From Nocardia niwae NBRC 108934 = DSM 45340 (lineage in GTDB: Bacteria > Actinomycetota > Actinomycetes > Mycobacteriales > Mycobacteriaceae), in assembly GCF_001613465.1 (NCBI RefSeq), contig NZ_BDCK01000023.1:1-64000 (forward strand): a stretch of DNA of 64,000 bases, read 5' to 3'. The notes under the pieces are model-generated. The model had not been told where the DNA came from. It was given only the letters and a program-made list of their open reading frames with translations, and did no database searches. The translations under genes and the position numbers were made by a program. This document shows positions 1 to 8,088 of this stretch, piece after piece. Each line of letters starts with the position of its first letter. The stretch's first letter is position 1.

Positions 1-1
1 G

Positions 2-85
2 GTCAGTACGCGCCCACGCACCGCAGACGACTACGCTCACCGCAATATCGGCATAGGTGACGTGGTCAACGAGGGGAAGGCGTAA
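2..85 (+). CDS. C-terminal end of an upstream gene (partial)
   Basis: An open frame enters from the left edge and gives 27 residues ending NIGIGDVVNEGKA before a TAA that shares bases with the next ATG (TAATG). The overlap implies translational coupling with the ImmA/IrrE-type gene that follows. In that context the missing part is often an XRE-type helix-turn-helix regulator, but nothing in the visible residues proves this. Confidence 0.5.
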   Translation, partial: VSTRPRTADDYAHRNIGIGDVVNEGKA

Positions 86-591
86 TGGAAGACCTCGCCG
101 CGCGATTCGAGGAGCTGGGTCGCCTGGTACCGATTCCGCACCCATGGGACATGACGGAATACCTGGCGCGGGTGGCAGAGTACCGGCGACGGCCGATCAC
201 GTTGTGCCCGATCGAAGTAGGCGCACTGTCGGGGAACGGATGCGGCACCGGAAGTGGCCTGTGGATCGCGAGGGAAGGCGATGAAGTGATCATGTACGGG
301 GCCGACACCGAATGGCACGCCGATCACATCATCGCCCACGAGATCGGCCACATGTTGCTCGGCCACGGAGAGTCTGCGGGCGGTGCCGCGGCTGATGATC
401 TGCCGTTGCGCGAATTGATGCCCTCGCTGTCGCTGGAAACCATCCGCAGCGTACTGCGCCGCCAGGACTACGGCAGTGAGCGCGAGCGGGCCGCCGAAAC
501 CTTCGCCGACCTGCTGCTGGTCGAAGCGATGCTGCCGAAGCGGTCGGCGAGCCGGTTCCGCTCGACGTTCTTCCGAAACCGGCATCGTTGA
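85..591 (+). CDS. ImmA/IrrE-family zinc metallopeptidase-like protein
   Basis: A 168-residue protein with the zinc-peptidase signature HEIGH at residues 85-89 followed by MLLGHGE, so two His ligands and the catalytic Glu are present. ImmA/IrrE proteins are cytoplasmic proteases that typically cleave or derepress a partner XRE regulator under stress or in mobile elements. The start overlaps the stop of the upstream frame, and a membrane-protein gene begins one base after its stop, so the three form one operon. This pairing with a MAB_1171c-like membrane protein recurs in actinomycetes. The target is unknown. Confidence 0.8.
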   Translation: MEDLAARFEELGRLVPIPHPWDMTEYLARVAEYRRRPITLCPIEVGALSGNGCGTGSGLWIAREGDEVIMYGADTEWHADHIIAHEIGHMLLGHGESAGGAAADDLPLRELMPSLSLETIRSVLRRQDYGSERERAAETFADLLLVEAMLPKRSASRFRSTFFRNRHR

Positions 592-592
592 G

Positions 593-1759
593 ATGACCTC
601 CCCGATCCCGGGTCTGATCACCTGGCCCGTCCTGACGGGTATCGCGTTGGTGCTCGCCGGTCGGTCCTGGCTGCTGCGGGACAGCATCGTGGACCGGCTC
701 GTCAACCTCGGGCTCGCCGGTGCTCTCGCCGAACACCTGCTCCGGGAGGCATGGTTCGAACAGGCACTGGCCTGGCTGCTGCCCGGCGACGACAGCGACG
801 TGGTGAACATCGCCCGACAGCTCTCACTGGGAGCAACCGTGTGGGCCGTCTCGAATATCTACGGCATCGCCAGATTGTGGGCAGGCGCCGATCCCGCTCA
901 CGCGTGGCGCAGGCAGCGGCGCTATCACCTCGTCTCGATCGCCGCCGCCGTCGTCATCCTGATCGCGGGCGAGCCCGCTCGCCGCGCCGACCAGTTGATC
1001 GACCGAGCACTGGGCTGGCCTGCTGTCGTGGTCTGGGTCGCGTTCTCCCTGCCGCTCGGTGCTACGGCCCTGCTCGTCGGCCGGGTGAGTGCGCGCGAGA
1101 TGCGCGTCGCAGGCGATACCCCCTGGCAGGAACGCGCACTGTACGCAGTGGTCCTGTGCACCGCGGTGGGCATGGGGATCGTCGCGGTCGTATATCCGAT
1201 CGAGGCGGTCACCAGTGTCCTGACCGGCCGGCCGTCATCCGATCCCGAGATGCGCTGGAAAGCATGGAGCGGCTTCCTCCTCTCGGCCGTCGGCGCTCCC
1301 GCCGTGGTCACGGTGCCGCTGATCAGCACCCTGCTCGCCCACCTCGGATGGGACCGCACCGGCCGATACTGCCGCCGCCTGCAGCCGATGTGGGCCGATC
1401 TCACCGCAGCCGTACCCGAGATCGTCCTGGATATGCGGCGCGACCACGACGGCCGAACAGACCCGGCCATCCGTCTGCATCGCATGACGGTCGAGATTCG
1501 GGACAGTTTGCTGCATCTCGAGCGTTACAGCGACAGCCTCGACGATCCGGCCGCCGCCTGCGGTGATCCTCATATCCATGCCCGCCGCGTCGCCGAAGCG
1601 GTTGCCGCCAAAGCTGCCGGACATCCCCCGAGCGCGAGCCGGTTCACCCGCCGGCATCGAATTCAGCCGGGGGCACGCGATCTCGCCGCGGAACTGCACC
1701 AGCTACTCGCGCTTGCCAAGGCATGGCCGCATGCCCGCGACCTGCCGAAGTCGCCGTAG
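593..1759 (+). CDS. MAB_1171c-like putative membrane transporter
   Basis: A 388-residue protein whose first two thirds is a run of hydrophobic segments separated by short charged loops (for example WPVLTGIALVLAG near the start and WAVSNIYGIARLWAG later). A soluble C-terminal third is rich in Arg, His and Ala. The ATG at 593 is used because it sits immediately after the upstream stop; longer versions of the frame only overlap the peptidase gene. The architecture matches actinobacterial MAB_1171c-type membrane proteins encoded beside ImmA/IrrE peptidases. Transport activity is a family label and no substrate can be inferred. Confidence 0.7.
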   Translation: MTSPIPGLITWPVLTGIALVLAGRSWLLRDSIVDRLVNLGLAGALAEHLLREAWFEQALAWLLPGDDSDVVNIARQLSLGATVWAVSNIYGIARLWAGADPAHAWRRQRRYHLVSIAAAVVILIAGEPARRADQLIDRALGWPAVVVWVAFSLPLGATALLVGRVSAREMRVAGDTPWQERALYAVVLCTAVGMGIVAVVYPIEAVTSVLTGRPSSDPEMRWKAWSGFLLSAVGAPAVVTVPLISTLLAHLGWDRTGRYCRRLQPMWADLTAAVPEIVLDMRRDHDGRTDPAIRLHRMTVEIRDSLLHLERYSDSLDDPAAACGDPHIHARRVAEAVAAKAAGHPPSASRFTRRHRIQPGARDLAAELHQLLALAKAWPHARDLPKSP

Positions 1760-1786
1760 CGTCGCGGACAGGCGTATCGCACCGAG

Positions 1787-2209
1787 TTATCCGTTGTATT
1801 CGCTGACTACGTCGAGGACCCAGACGACACCGAAACGGTCACGCAGCATCCCGTAGGCGGGCGCCCAGTTCGCCGGGCCCATCGGAACCACGATGGTCGC
1901 GCCCGCGGTGAGTCGCTCCCAGTAGCTCGATACCTCTTCGACGCTCGCGCCGCGCACGGAGACGAAGAACGCGTTCGCACCCGGGTCGTAGCTCATTGAT
2001 CCGGGGACGTCGTAGGCCATGACGTGGAAGCCGTTTCCGTCCTGCACCTGGCCCCACATGATCTGGTCGGCCTCGGACTCGTCCTGAACATTTCCGGCGT
2101 CTTCGTAGGTGACGACGGCGAGCTGACCGCCGAAGACGGACTGATAGAACTCCAGCGCGGCGCGGGCGTCACCGCGGAAGTTCAGGTGGGTGGTGGTTGT
2201 GAGGGACAC
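1787..2209 (-). CDS. VOC / PhnB-like glyoxalase-fold protein
   Basis: A 140-residue protein with the PhnB-type opening HLNFRGDARAALEFYQSVFG, in which a vicinal-oxygen-chelate beta-alpha-beta fold is expected, and a conserved end in RDRFGVVWVLD. Family members include bleomycin-binding-like and demethylubiquinone-fold proteins, so the substrate cannot be assigned. The GTG at 2209 is chosen because AGGAG lies about six bases upstream; the open frame continues further but would then run into the divergent regulator. It is divergent from a WYL regulator, which is the natural candidate to control it. Confidence 0.8.
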   Translation of the reverse strand: MSLTTTTHLNFRGDARAALEFYQSVFGGQLAVVTYEDAGNVQDESEADQIMWGQVQDGNGFHVMAYDVPGSMSYDPGANAFFVSVRGASVEEVSSYWERLTAGATIVVPMGPANWAPAYGMLRDRFGVVWVLDVVSEYNG

Positions 2210-2303
2210 AGTTGCTCCTGTTTTCTGCTGGTCGGCTGACGTGACCAACCCTCGCAAGGATGGGGGCCAGGTTGTGTCCTCTACTTCCGACAGGATGAGA
2301 AGT

Positions 2304-3284
2304 ATGCCGAAAACTTCCGCACGACTGCTGGCGCTGCTGTCCCTGCTGCAGGCGCGCCGGGACTGGCCCGGGATGCTGTTGGCGCAACGGCTGGAGGTCA
2401 GCGCGCGCACCGTGCGCCGCGATATCGACCGCCTGCGTGAACTCGGCTACCCCATCGTCACCACCAAAGGCCCCGACGGCGGATACCGGCTCGGCGCGGG
2501 CACCCGACTTCCGCCACTGTTGTTCGACGACGAGCAGGCCGTCGCCCTGGCCGTCGCCCTGCAGATCGCCACCACCGCCGGCGCCGGTATCGAAGAGGCC
2601 GCGGCGCGAGCGCTGAACACCGTGCGTCAGGTCATGCCCGCGCGGTTACGCCACCACATGGATACCCTCCGGATCACGGCCGTCGTACCGCCCGCGGGCC
2701 GGTCCGCCGCCGAGGTCGGCACGGAGGTCCTCACGGCGATCGGCGCGGCCGTCGACGCACGCGAAGTGCTGCGTTTCGACTACACCGGCCCATTTCCGCC
2801 GCAGACCGCCGCGAGCCCGCCGCGTCGAGTGGAGCCCCATCATCTCGTCGCCCGGGCAGGACGCTGGTACCTCGTGGCCTGGGATCTCGACCGAGGCGAC
2901 TGGCGCATCTTCCGTGCCGATCGGATCACCCCGCGCATCCCGACCGGCCCTCGCTTCACTGCGCGTGAACTTCCCGGAGGAGACGTAGCCACCTTCGTGA
3001 CCAGCAGGTTCAGCGGCTCGGATGCGACGGGAGGCCAGCCCTGTCACGGGGCGGTGATCCTGCACCTCCCCGCCACCGAGGTCGCACCGTTTCTCCACGA
3101 CGGAGTGCTCGAAGCTGTCGGTCCCGACCGCTGCCGTGTCGCCCTCGGCTCGTGGTCATGGCTCGCGCTCGCCGGCGCTTTCGGCAGATTCGACGCTGAC
3201 ATCGAAGTCATCGGGCCGCCCGAACTCACCGCCGCGTTCGCGCACTTGGCCCGCCGCTACGCCGACGCGGCGAACAGCGCATAG
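2304..3284 (+). CDS. WYL-domain helix-turn-helix (DeoR-like) regulator
   Basis: A 326-residue cytoplasmic regulator. An N-terminal winged helix-turn-helix covers about residues 1-60 (LAQRLEVSARTVRRDIDRL), followed by the typical GPDGGYRL wing. A WYL domain in the middle and C-terminal half carries the name-giving motif in RWYLVAWDLDRG. WYL domains sense nucleotides or small ligands. The ATG at 2304 gives the normal family length; the frame is open upstream but without homology. The gene is divergent from the VOC gene over about 94 bp and probably regulates it. Confidence 0.88.
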   Translation: MPKTSARLLALLSLLQARRDWPGMLLAQRLEVSARTVRRDIDRLRELGYPIVTTKGPDGGYRLGAGTRLPPLLFDDEQAVALAVALQIATTAGAGIEEAAARALNTVRQVMPARLRHHMDTLRITAVVPPAGRSAAEVGTEVLTAIGAAVDAREVLRFDYTGPFPPQTAASPPRRVEPHHLVARAGRWYLVAWDLDRGDWRIFRADRITPRIPTGPRFTARELPGGDVATFVTSRFSGSDATGGQPCHGAVILHLPATEVAPFLHDGVLEAVGPDRCRVALGSWSWLALAGAFGRFDADIEVIGPPELTAAFAHLARRYADAANSA

Positions 3285-3337
3285 GTCGACCACCAGCGAT
3301 CGACGGGTGGGCGCAGGGGCCCCGCGCAGCGGTCCCG

Positions 3338-3805
3338 TCACGTGCGTTCTGCCGTACCCCCGTCGCTGTCGCGGGTTTCGATAGCCTTGACCGCGTTGTC
3401 CAGCGCATGCCGCAGGACGGGTTTGCCGATGGTCCCGACCACGGCTCCGAGAACGTGTCCCTTGAGGTTCTTGCCCTCGCGCACGATGACGACGTCCACC
3501 TCGGTCTTCCCGTCCGGCCTGCGGTTGAAGGTGTAGGTGTGACCGGAGTGGCCGCCCCATACGTTCGAGTCGGTGGTCGTCATGACGACGCGATCGGGGT
3601 TGGACCAGTCGTAGTGCAGCCGTTCCCAGATGCCGTGCGAGCCCTCCGTGACGTCGGCCTCCCGGCGGCCCCTGTTGTGCACCTCCAGATACTCGTCGGC
3701 GCTGTTGCCGAATACCTGCGAGCGGCCCGGCCCGAAATCGGTGAGCGCTGCGACGAACTGCTCCGGTGTCGAAGTCGTCGTTTCCTTGAAGTGGATGGTG
3801 GACAT
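3338..3805 (-). CDS. SRPBCC / START-like ligand-binding protein
   Basis: A 155-residue protein of the polyketide cyclase/START-like fold, opening STIHFKETTTSTPEQFVAAL and ending in a helix (GKPVLRHALDNAVKAIET) as expected for the SRPBCC C-terminal helix that caps a hydrophobic cavity. AAAGGAG six bases before the ATG at 3805 fixes the start; a longer open frame lacks a ribosome-binding site. It is convergent with the WYL regulator. The ligand and pathway are unknown; such proteins bind or modify hydrophobic molecules. Confidence 0.7.
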   Translation of the reverse strand: MSTIHFKETTTSTPEQFVAALTDFGPGRSQVFGNSADEYLEVHNRGRREADVTEGSHGIWERLHYDWSNPDRVVMTTTDSNVWGGHSGHTYTFNRRPDGKTEVDVVIVREGKNLKGHVLGAVVGTIGKPVLRHALDNAVKAIETRDSDGGTAERT

Positions 3806-4089
3806 CGTTGCTCCTTTGCTGCGGGAGGGCCGGCGTTGGTTCAACGCCGGGGGGTGAGCGATTCGAGCGAGGTCCTCATCAGGCTGTCGACGCACGTCGT
3901 CCTGCAGGCGGGCGCCGGTCCATCACGCCGTCGATCGGAGCTGGCCCGATCTGCGTGATCCCCTGCGGCGCGGTTTTCCTATGGATGAAGCATGAGCTTC
4001 GGCTCCGAGTCGGCGCAAGGCCACCGGCTTGGAGAAGGGCGCGCTGGTGGTGTGCGGAGGCCGCGGCGAGCGCGGACCGGTGACATACC

Positions 4090-4704
4090 TCAAGGGTTGG
4101 TGCGGTCCCCCTGGGGACTGGCGGGTATTGCGCGCTCCACGATCGTCCGCACCAGTTCGGCGGCGCGCTGCTCATCGAAAATGCCTGGGAGGGTGAGGCG
4201 TTCGAGGATAAGCCAGTTCAAGGCGAGGTAGAGCAGCACCACGGCGTCCTCGTCGCCGGGCAGCTCCGATTCGCGGTAGTTGCCGATATTGAAGTCCAGA
4301 TCCGCGCGCACCCGCTCGGTGAGCAATGCTTGCAGTTCGGGGCGCCGGGTGGCCTCCAGTCGCAGTTCGAGGATGGCGAGATAGCCGGTGCGGAAATGGG
4401 AGACCCGGTCGACCACCTCGGTCATCAGTGCGGTCATGGACTCGCGAGTCTGCGGTCCGCGCGATTTCGCCATGGCCTCGTCGCTGGGGAGCAGCCGCTC
4501 GTAGTAGCGATGCCCGACCTGGATGAGCAATGCGTCCCGGTTGGGGAAGTAGTTGGAGGCGGTTCCAGCGGGCACTCCGGCCTCCTGATCGACCGCCCGG
4601 AAGGTCAGTCCTCGTGCCCCTTCGCGGGCCAGGACCTCGATCGATGCATCCAGCAGGGCTTGTCGGCGCTCCGGATTGGTACGCACCACTTGACACCACT
4701 CCAT
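4090..4704 (-). CDS. TetR-family transcriptional regulator
   Basis: A 204-residue protein with an N-terminal TetR DNA-binding domain at about residues 10-58, including LTFRAVDQEAGVPAGTASNY as helix-turn-helix followed by the FPNRDAL segment. The remainder is a helical ligand-binding domain. The GTG six codons downstream is an alternative start. It is divergent from a DHFR-like oxidoreductase gene across 56 bp holding nested inverted repeats, so autorepression and control of that neighbour is the simplest reading. Confidence 0.88.
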   Translation of the reverse strand: MEWCQVVRTNPERRQALLDASIEVLAREGARGLTFRAVDQEAGVPAGTASNYFPNRDALLIQVGHRYYERLLPSDEAMAKSRGPQTRESMTALMTEVVDRVSHFRTGYLAILELRLEATRRPELQALLTERVRADLDFNIGNYRESELPGDEDAVVLLYLALNWLILERLTLPGIFDEQRAAELVRTIVERAIPASPQGDRTNP

Positions 4705-4706
4705 TC

Positions 4707-4745
4707 GTAGTACTACGGTTCAAATCACTTCGAACAGAGTACTAC
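4707..4745. promoter_or_regulatory. Nested inverted-repeat operator between tetR and DHFR-like gene
   Basis: GTAGTACT (4707-4714) and AGTACTAC (4738-4745) form an inverted repeat. Centred on the same point is GTTC (4718-4721) paired with GAAC (4732-4735). The whole symmetrical block fills the 56-bp space between the two start codons, as expected for a TetR operator controlling both promoters. Confidence 0.5.
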
Positions 4746-4760
4746 ATCCGAGGCGGTAAG

Positions 4761-5336
4761 ATGCGCAAGCTTGTCTACTACGTGGCGGTCTCCCTGGACG
4801 GCTACATCGCGGGCCCGCAAGGTGAGTTCGACTTCTATCCGATGTGTGAGGACATGATGGCGTGGATCACCGAGCGCTATCCGGAGACGGTGCCGACGCC
4901 TCTCCGCGAGTCCGTCGGCATGCCCCTCGACGCGCCGAACAAGACCTTGGACACCGTGGTCATGGGCCGCGGCGCCTACGAGCCGGGGCTCGCGATCGGC
5001 TCCACCAGCCCATACAACCACCTGAAGCAATATGTCTTCTCCAGCACCCTTGCGCCGGTGGACAACCCGCAGGTGGAAATCGTCGCCACCGATCCGGTCG
5101 AGCTGGTGCGGCGACTGAAGAAGGAAGCGGGCCTGGACATCTGGCTCTGCGGCGGCGGAAATCTGGCCGGCCAGCTGCTCGGCGAGGTCGACCAGCTGAT
5201 CATCAAGAGCTACCCCGTGGTCGCGGGCGACGGCGTCGGGGCCTTCACCGGCAATTTCGACCCGACGCAATTCCAGGTCACCCGGCGCGAGAGTTTCACC
5301 AGCGGCGCGCAGGTCACCTGGTTCGACCGCGCCTGA
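4761..5336 (+). CDS. Dihydrofolate-reductase-fold (RibD C-terminal) family protein
   Basis: A 191-residue protein beginning MRKLVYYVAVSLDGYIAG, the standard N-terminus of the RibD-C/DHFR-like oxidoreductase family. The phosphate-binding stretch WLCGGGNLAGQLL and the late segment LIIKSYPVVAGDG are present. These enzymes bind NADPH but most lack a known substrate. The ATG at 4761 follows GAGGCGG. The divergent TetR gene probably controls it. Confidence 0.85.
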   Translation: MRKLVYYVAVSLDGYIAGPQGEFDFYPMCEDMMAWITERYPETVPTPLRESVGMPLDAPNKTLDTVVMGRGAYEPGLAIGSTSPYNHLKQYVFSSTLAPVDNPQVEIVATDPVELVRRLKKEAGLDIWLCGGGNLAGQLLGEVDQLIIKSYPVVAGDGVGAFTGNFDPTQFQVTRRESFTSGAQVTWFDRA

Positions 5337-5400
5337 TCCGGCGCGACAACGCCGGAATGGCATCCCTGATCTCACGAGCTTTTCGAAAGGCGGTACCGAT

Positions 5401-5535
5401 ATGCGAAAGCAACGCAGCACCTTCCCGACCCAGAACAACCAGCAGCGCTTCGTAACTCGCCCCGTGCCTCCGCCGCGCACGGTCACCCACGCCAAGAGCG
5501 GGTGGCCCCGGCACGGCAGGTATGGGGCGCGGTAG
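5401..5535 (+). CDS. Possible small basic ORF (44 aa)
   Basis: A short frame reading MRKQRSTFPTQNN at its start and rich in Arg, Pro and His, preceded by AAAGGCGG. It lies in the 268-bp gap between the DHFR-like gene and the monooxygenase. No homology is recognised, and such a frame may arise by chance in GC-rich DNA; it may simply be leader sequence for the monooxygenase. Confidence 0.2.
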   Translation: MRKQRSTFPTQNNQQRFVTRPVPPPRTVTHAKSGWPRHGRYGAR

Positions 5536-5604
5536 CGCACGATCGAGCTGGGCTGTCCGATCAATCGTTCGCCGCGGCCGGAATCGGCCGGAATGGGAGT
5601 AGGA

Positions 5605-7158
5605 ATGCATACCGATGTGATCATCGTGGGCGCGGGCCCGACCGGCCTGATGCTGGCCGCCGAGCTGCGCCTGGCCGGAGTGCGGCCGCTGGTGCTGGAG
5701 CGGCAACCGCGGCCGCGGGACACCCCGAAGGCCGGTGGCCTCGGCGGGCAGATTCTGGAGCTGTTGCGCTACCGGGGCTTGCTGGATCGGTTCGAAGCGG
5801 CCTGCACCGATCCGATTCCGGCTCCACGGTTCCCGTTCGGCGGTGTGCATGTGGACCTCACCCAGCTGGCCGAGTCCCCGATGCACGCCCTGCCGCTGCC
5901 GCAGCAAGAGCTCGAGCGACTACTCGGCGAACACGTCGGCGAGCTCGGCATCGAAGTCCGTCGCGGACACCAGGTACTGGATGTCGGTCAGGACGCCGAC
6001 GCGGTCACCGCGCAGGTCGACGGGCCGGACGGGCCGTACCGGGTGACCGCCCGCTATCTGGTGGGCTGCGACGGTGCGCGCAGCCGGGTTCGTGACCTGG
6101 CCGGTATTCCATTCCCAGGCACCGTATATCCGGAGGTGAATCGGCTGGCCCAGATCACCGTGCCCGACTCGGTGACCCGGCTCGACAACGGCGACCTGGA
6201 GATCCCCGGATTCGGAACCATCCGTGCGGGTTTCACGCGGACGGACCGCGGTCTGTTCGGGATGGGTGGCTCGCCTACGTCGGAGGTGCTGTCGGTCTAC
6301 ACGATCGAGGACGAAGCCGTCGAATACGACGACGACGTACCGATGACCGTGGCCGAGCTGCAGGACAGCATCCGTCGCGTGCTGGGCGCGGATCTGCCTG
6401 TGGCGGAGACACACCGGCTGTCGCGCTTCACCTTCAAGGCGCGCCAGGCCGAACGCTATCGCGCCGGCCGGGTCCTGCTCGCCGGTGATGCGGCCCATCT
6501 GTTTCCCGCCACGGGCGTGGCGATCAACGCCGGCATGCTCGATGCGGTCAACCTGGCCTGGAAGCTGGCCGGCGAAGTCCGGGGGTGGGCGCCCGACGGA
6601 CTGCTGGACACCTACCACGAGGAACGTCATCTCGCCGGGGCGCGCACCATGCTGCACACTCAGGCGCAGGTCGCGCTGCGACGCGGGCACGACCCGGCCG
6701 CCGAAGCACTGCGGGCGGTCTTCCAGGAACTGCTCACCGACCAGCAGCCCTTGCAGCGCATGGCAGCCCTCATCGCCGGCGCCGACATCCGCTACCGGTC
6801 GCCCAACCCCGGCAACCACACCCTGACCGGAACCTTCGCGCCCGACCTCACTCTGCACACCGACCACGGGACGACCAGCGTTGCCGAACTCATGCACCCC
6901 GCACGGCCCATCCTGCTCGACCTCGCCGACCGCGCGGACCTCCGCGATGCCGCCGGAGATTGGCAGCACCGCATCGACATCCGCGCCGCCAAGACCGAAA
7001 ACCGCCGAGCCGATGCCATTCTGATCCGCCCGGACGGCCATATCGCCTGGGCCGCAACCATCGACGAGCCCGCCGACACCGCCGAGGATGGCCTGCGAGC
7101 AGCGCTGTCGTTCTGGTTCGGCGCACTCGAGGCAATCCCGACCCCGACCAGCGATTGA
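5605..7158 (+). CDS. FAD-dependent aromatic hydroxylase (PheA/TfdB type)
   Basis: A 517-residue flavoprotein monooxygenase. It has the N-terminal dinucleotide motif VIIVGAGPTGLMLAAELRL (residues 5-23), the DG motif LVGCDGARSRVRDLAG near residue 155, and the GD motif VLLAGDAAHLFPATGVAINA near residue 292. A thioredoxin-like C-terminal part follows (about 390-517). The family, which includes rifampicin and tetracycline hydroxylases and polyketide tailoring enzymes, uses NAD(P)H and O2 to hydroxylate aromatic rings. The ATG at 5605 is preferred over 5593 because GGAG lies seven bases before it. No pathway genes adjoin it, so a detoxifying or stand-alone role is possible. Confidence 0.85.
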   Translation: MHTDVIIVGAGPTGLMLAAELRLAGVRPLVLERQPRPRDTPKAGGLGGQILELLRYRGLLDRFEAACTDPIPAPRFPFGGVHVDLTQLAESPMHALPLPQQELERLLGEHVGELGIEVRRGHQVLDVGQDADAVTAQVDGPDGPYRVTARYLVGCDGARSRVRDLAGIPFPGTVYPEVNRLAQITVPDSVTRLDNGDLEIPGFGTIRAGFTRTDRGLFGMGGSPTSEVLSVYTIEDEAVEYDDDVPMTVAELQDSIRRVLGADLPVAETHRLSRFTFKARQAERYRAGRVLLAGDAAHLFPATGVAINAGMLDAVNLAWKLAGEVRGWAPDGLLDTYHEERHLAGARTMLHTQAQVALRRGHDPAAEALRAVFQELLTDQQPLQRMAALIAGADIRYRSPNPGNHTLTGTFAPDLTLHTDHGTTSVAELMHPARPILLDLADRADLRDAAGDWQHRIDIRAAKTENRRADAILIRPDGHIAWAATIDEPADTAEDGLRAALSFWFGALEAIPTPTSD

Positions 7159-7161
7159 CGT

Positions 7162-7199
7162 CCGGTCGAGAGCCCGCGCTGTGCGGGCTCTCGCACCGG
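7162..7199. terminator. Bidirectional hairpin between convergent genes
   Basis: CGAGAGCCCGC (7167-7177) pairs perfectly with GCGGGCTCTCG (7183-7193) over a five-base loop. The stem extends through CCGGT and ACCGG after a one-base bulge. It lies exactly between the convergent monooxygenase and SDR genes. Confidence 0.75.
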
Positions 7200-7208
7200 G
7201 CCGATTCT

Positions 7209-7976
7209 TCACCAGGGCACAGGGCCGTCCTCGCTGAACATGCCCGCGGTCGGCCCGTCGGCGCCGAGCGTGGCCAGGCGCACCAGTACCGCTGCTCCCT
7301 GCGCGACCGTGCGGAACCCGGTGTGATTGTTGCTGTCGGTGTCGACGTAGCCGGGGCAGGCGGCATTCACGAGAAAGCCGTCCTTGCGCAGTTCGTTGGC
7401 GTAGTTGACAGTCAGCGCGGACAACGCGGACTTGGACGGGTTGTAGGCGGCCGACGGCAGCAACCCCGCGAAGGGGCCGTTCGGGTCGCTGAGCAGGGTC
7501 AGCGAAGCGGCGTGGCTGCTGACATTCACGATGCGCGGCGCCGGTGACCGCCGCAGCAGGGGCAGCATTGCGTTGGTCACCGCGATCACCCCGAAAACGT
7601 TGGTCTCGAACACCGCTCGGACCATCTGCAGCTCGACGGTACTGGGAATTTGATCATGGGCGTCCTGCGGCGAAACCTGCCCGGAGCCGGTGATGCCGGC
7701 GTTGTTGATCAGTACGTCGAGTCGTCCGAAACGCCCCTCGATCCGCTTCGCCGCCTCCTGGACGGTGGCCGGATCGGTGACGTCCAGGACGATGGCGTGC
7801 GCGTCGCCGCCTGCCGCGCGCAATGCCGCCGCGGCCTCCTCGCCACGCCGCGGGTCCCTGGCTCCGAGCAGGACCGTGGTACCTAGCGCGGCGAGTTGTT
7901 CGGCGGCTCCACGGCCGATCCCTTTGTTCGCCCCGGTGATCAGCGCGACTTTCCGGTGTGTGGTCTGCCCGCTCAT
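7209..7976 (-). CDS. Short-chain dehydrogenase/reductase
   Basis: A 255-residue classical SDR. It has the cofactor motif TGANKGIGRGAAEQL near residue 14, the structural NNAG motif (DVLINNAGITG), the catalytic Ser (VNVSSHAASL) and the YNPSK active-site Tyr-Lys pair. The ATG at 7976 has AAGGAG nine bases upstream; the longer open frame is not supported. An Arg pair (GARDPRR) after the second strand suggests NADPH. The substrate is unknown, and the gene appears monocistronic. Confidence 0.88.
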   Translation of the reverse strand: MSGQTTHRKVALITGANKGIGRGAAEQLAALGTTVLLGARDPRRGEEAAAALRAAGGDAHAIVLDVTDPATVQEAAKRIEGRFGRLDVLINNAGITGSGQVSPQDAHDQIPSTVELQMVRAVFETNVFGVIAVTNAMLPLLRRSPAPRIVNVSSHAASLTLLSDPNGPFAGLLPSAAYNPSKSALSALTVNYANELRKDGFLVNAACPGYVDTDSNNHTGFRTVAQGAAVLVRLATLGADGPTAGMFSEDGPVPW

Positions 7977-8088
7977 GGCCGGCTCCTTGCTTCTCGTCGT
8001 GTATCGGACGAACACAAGACGCCGACGACCCGATCTCCGTAACAGGACGGTCATGTGTCCTACCTCACCGACCATGAGCGTCGAGCCG

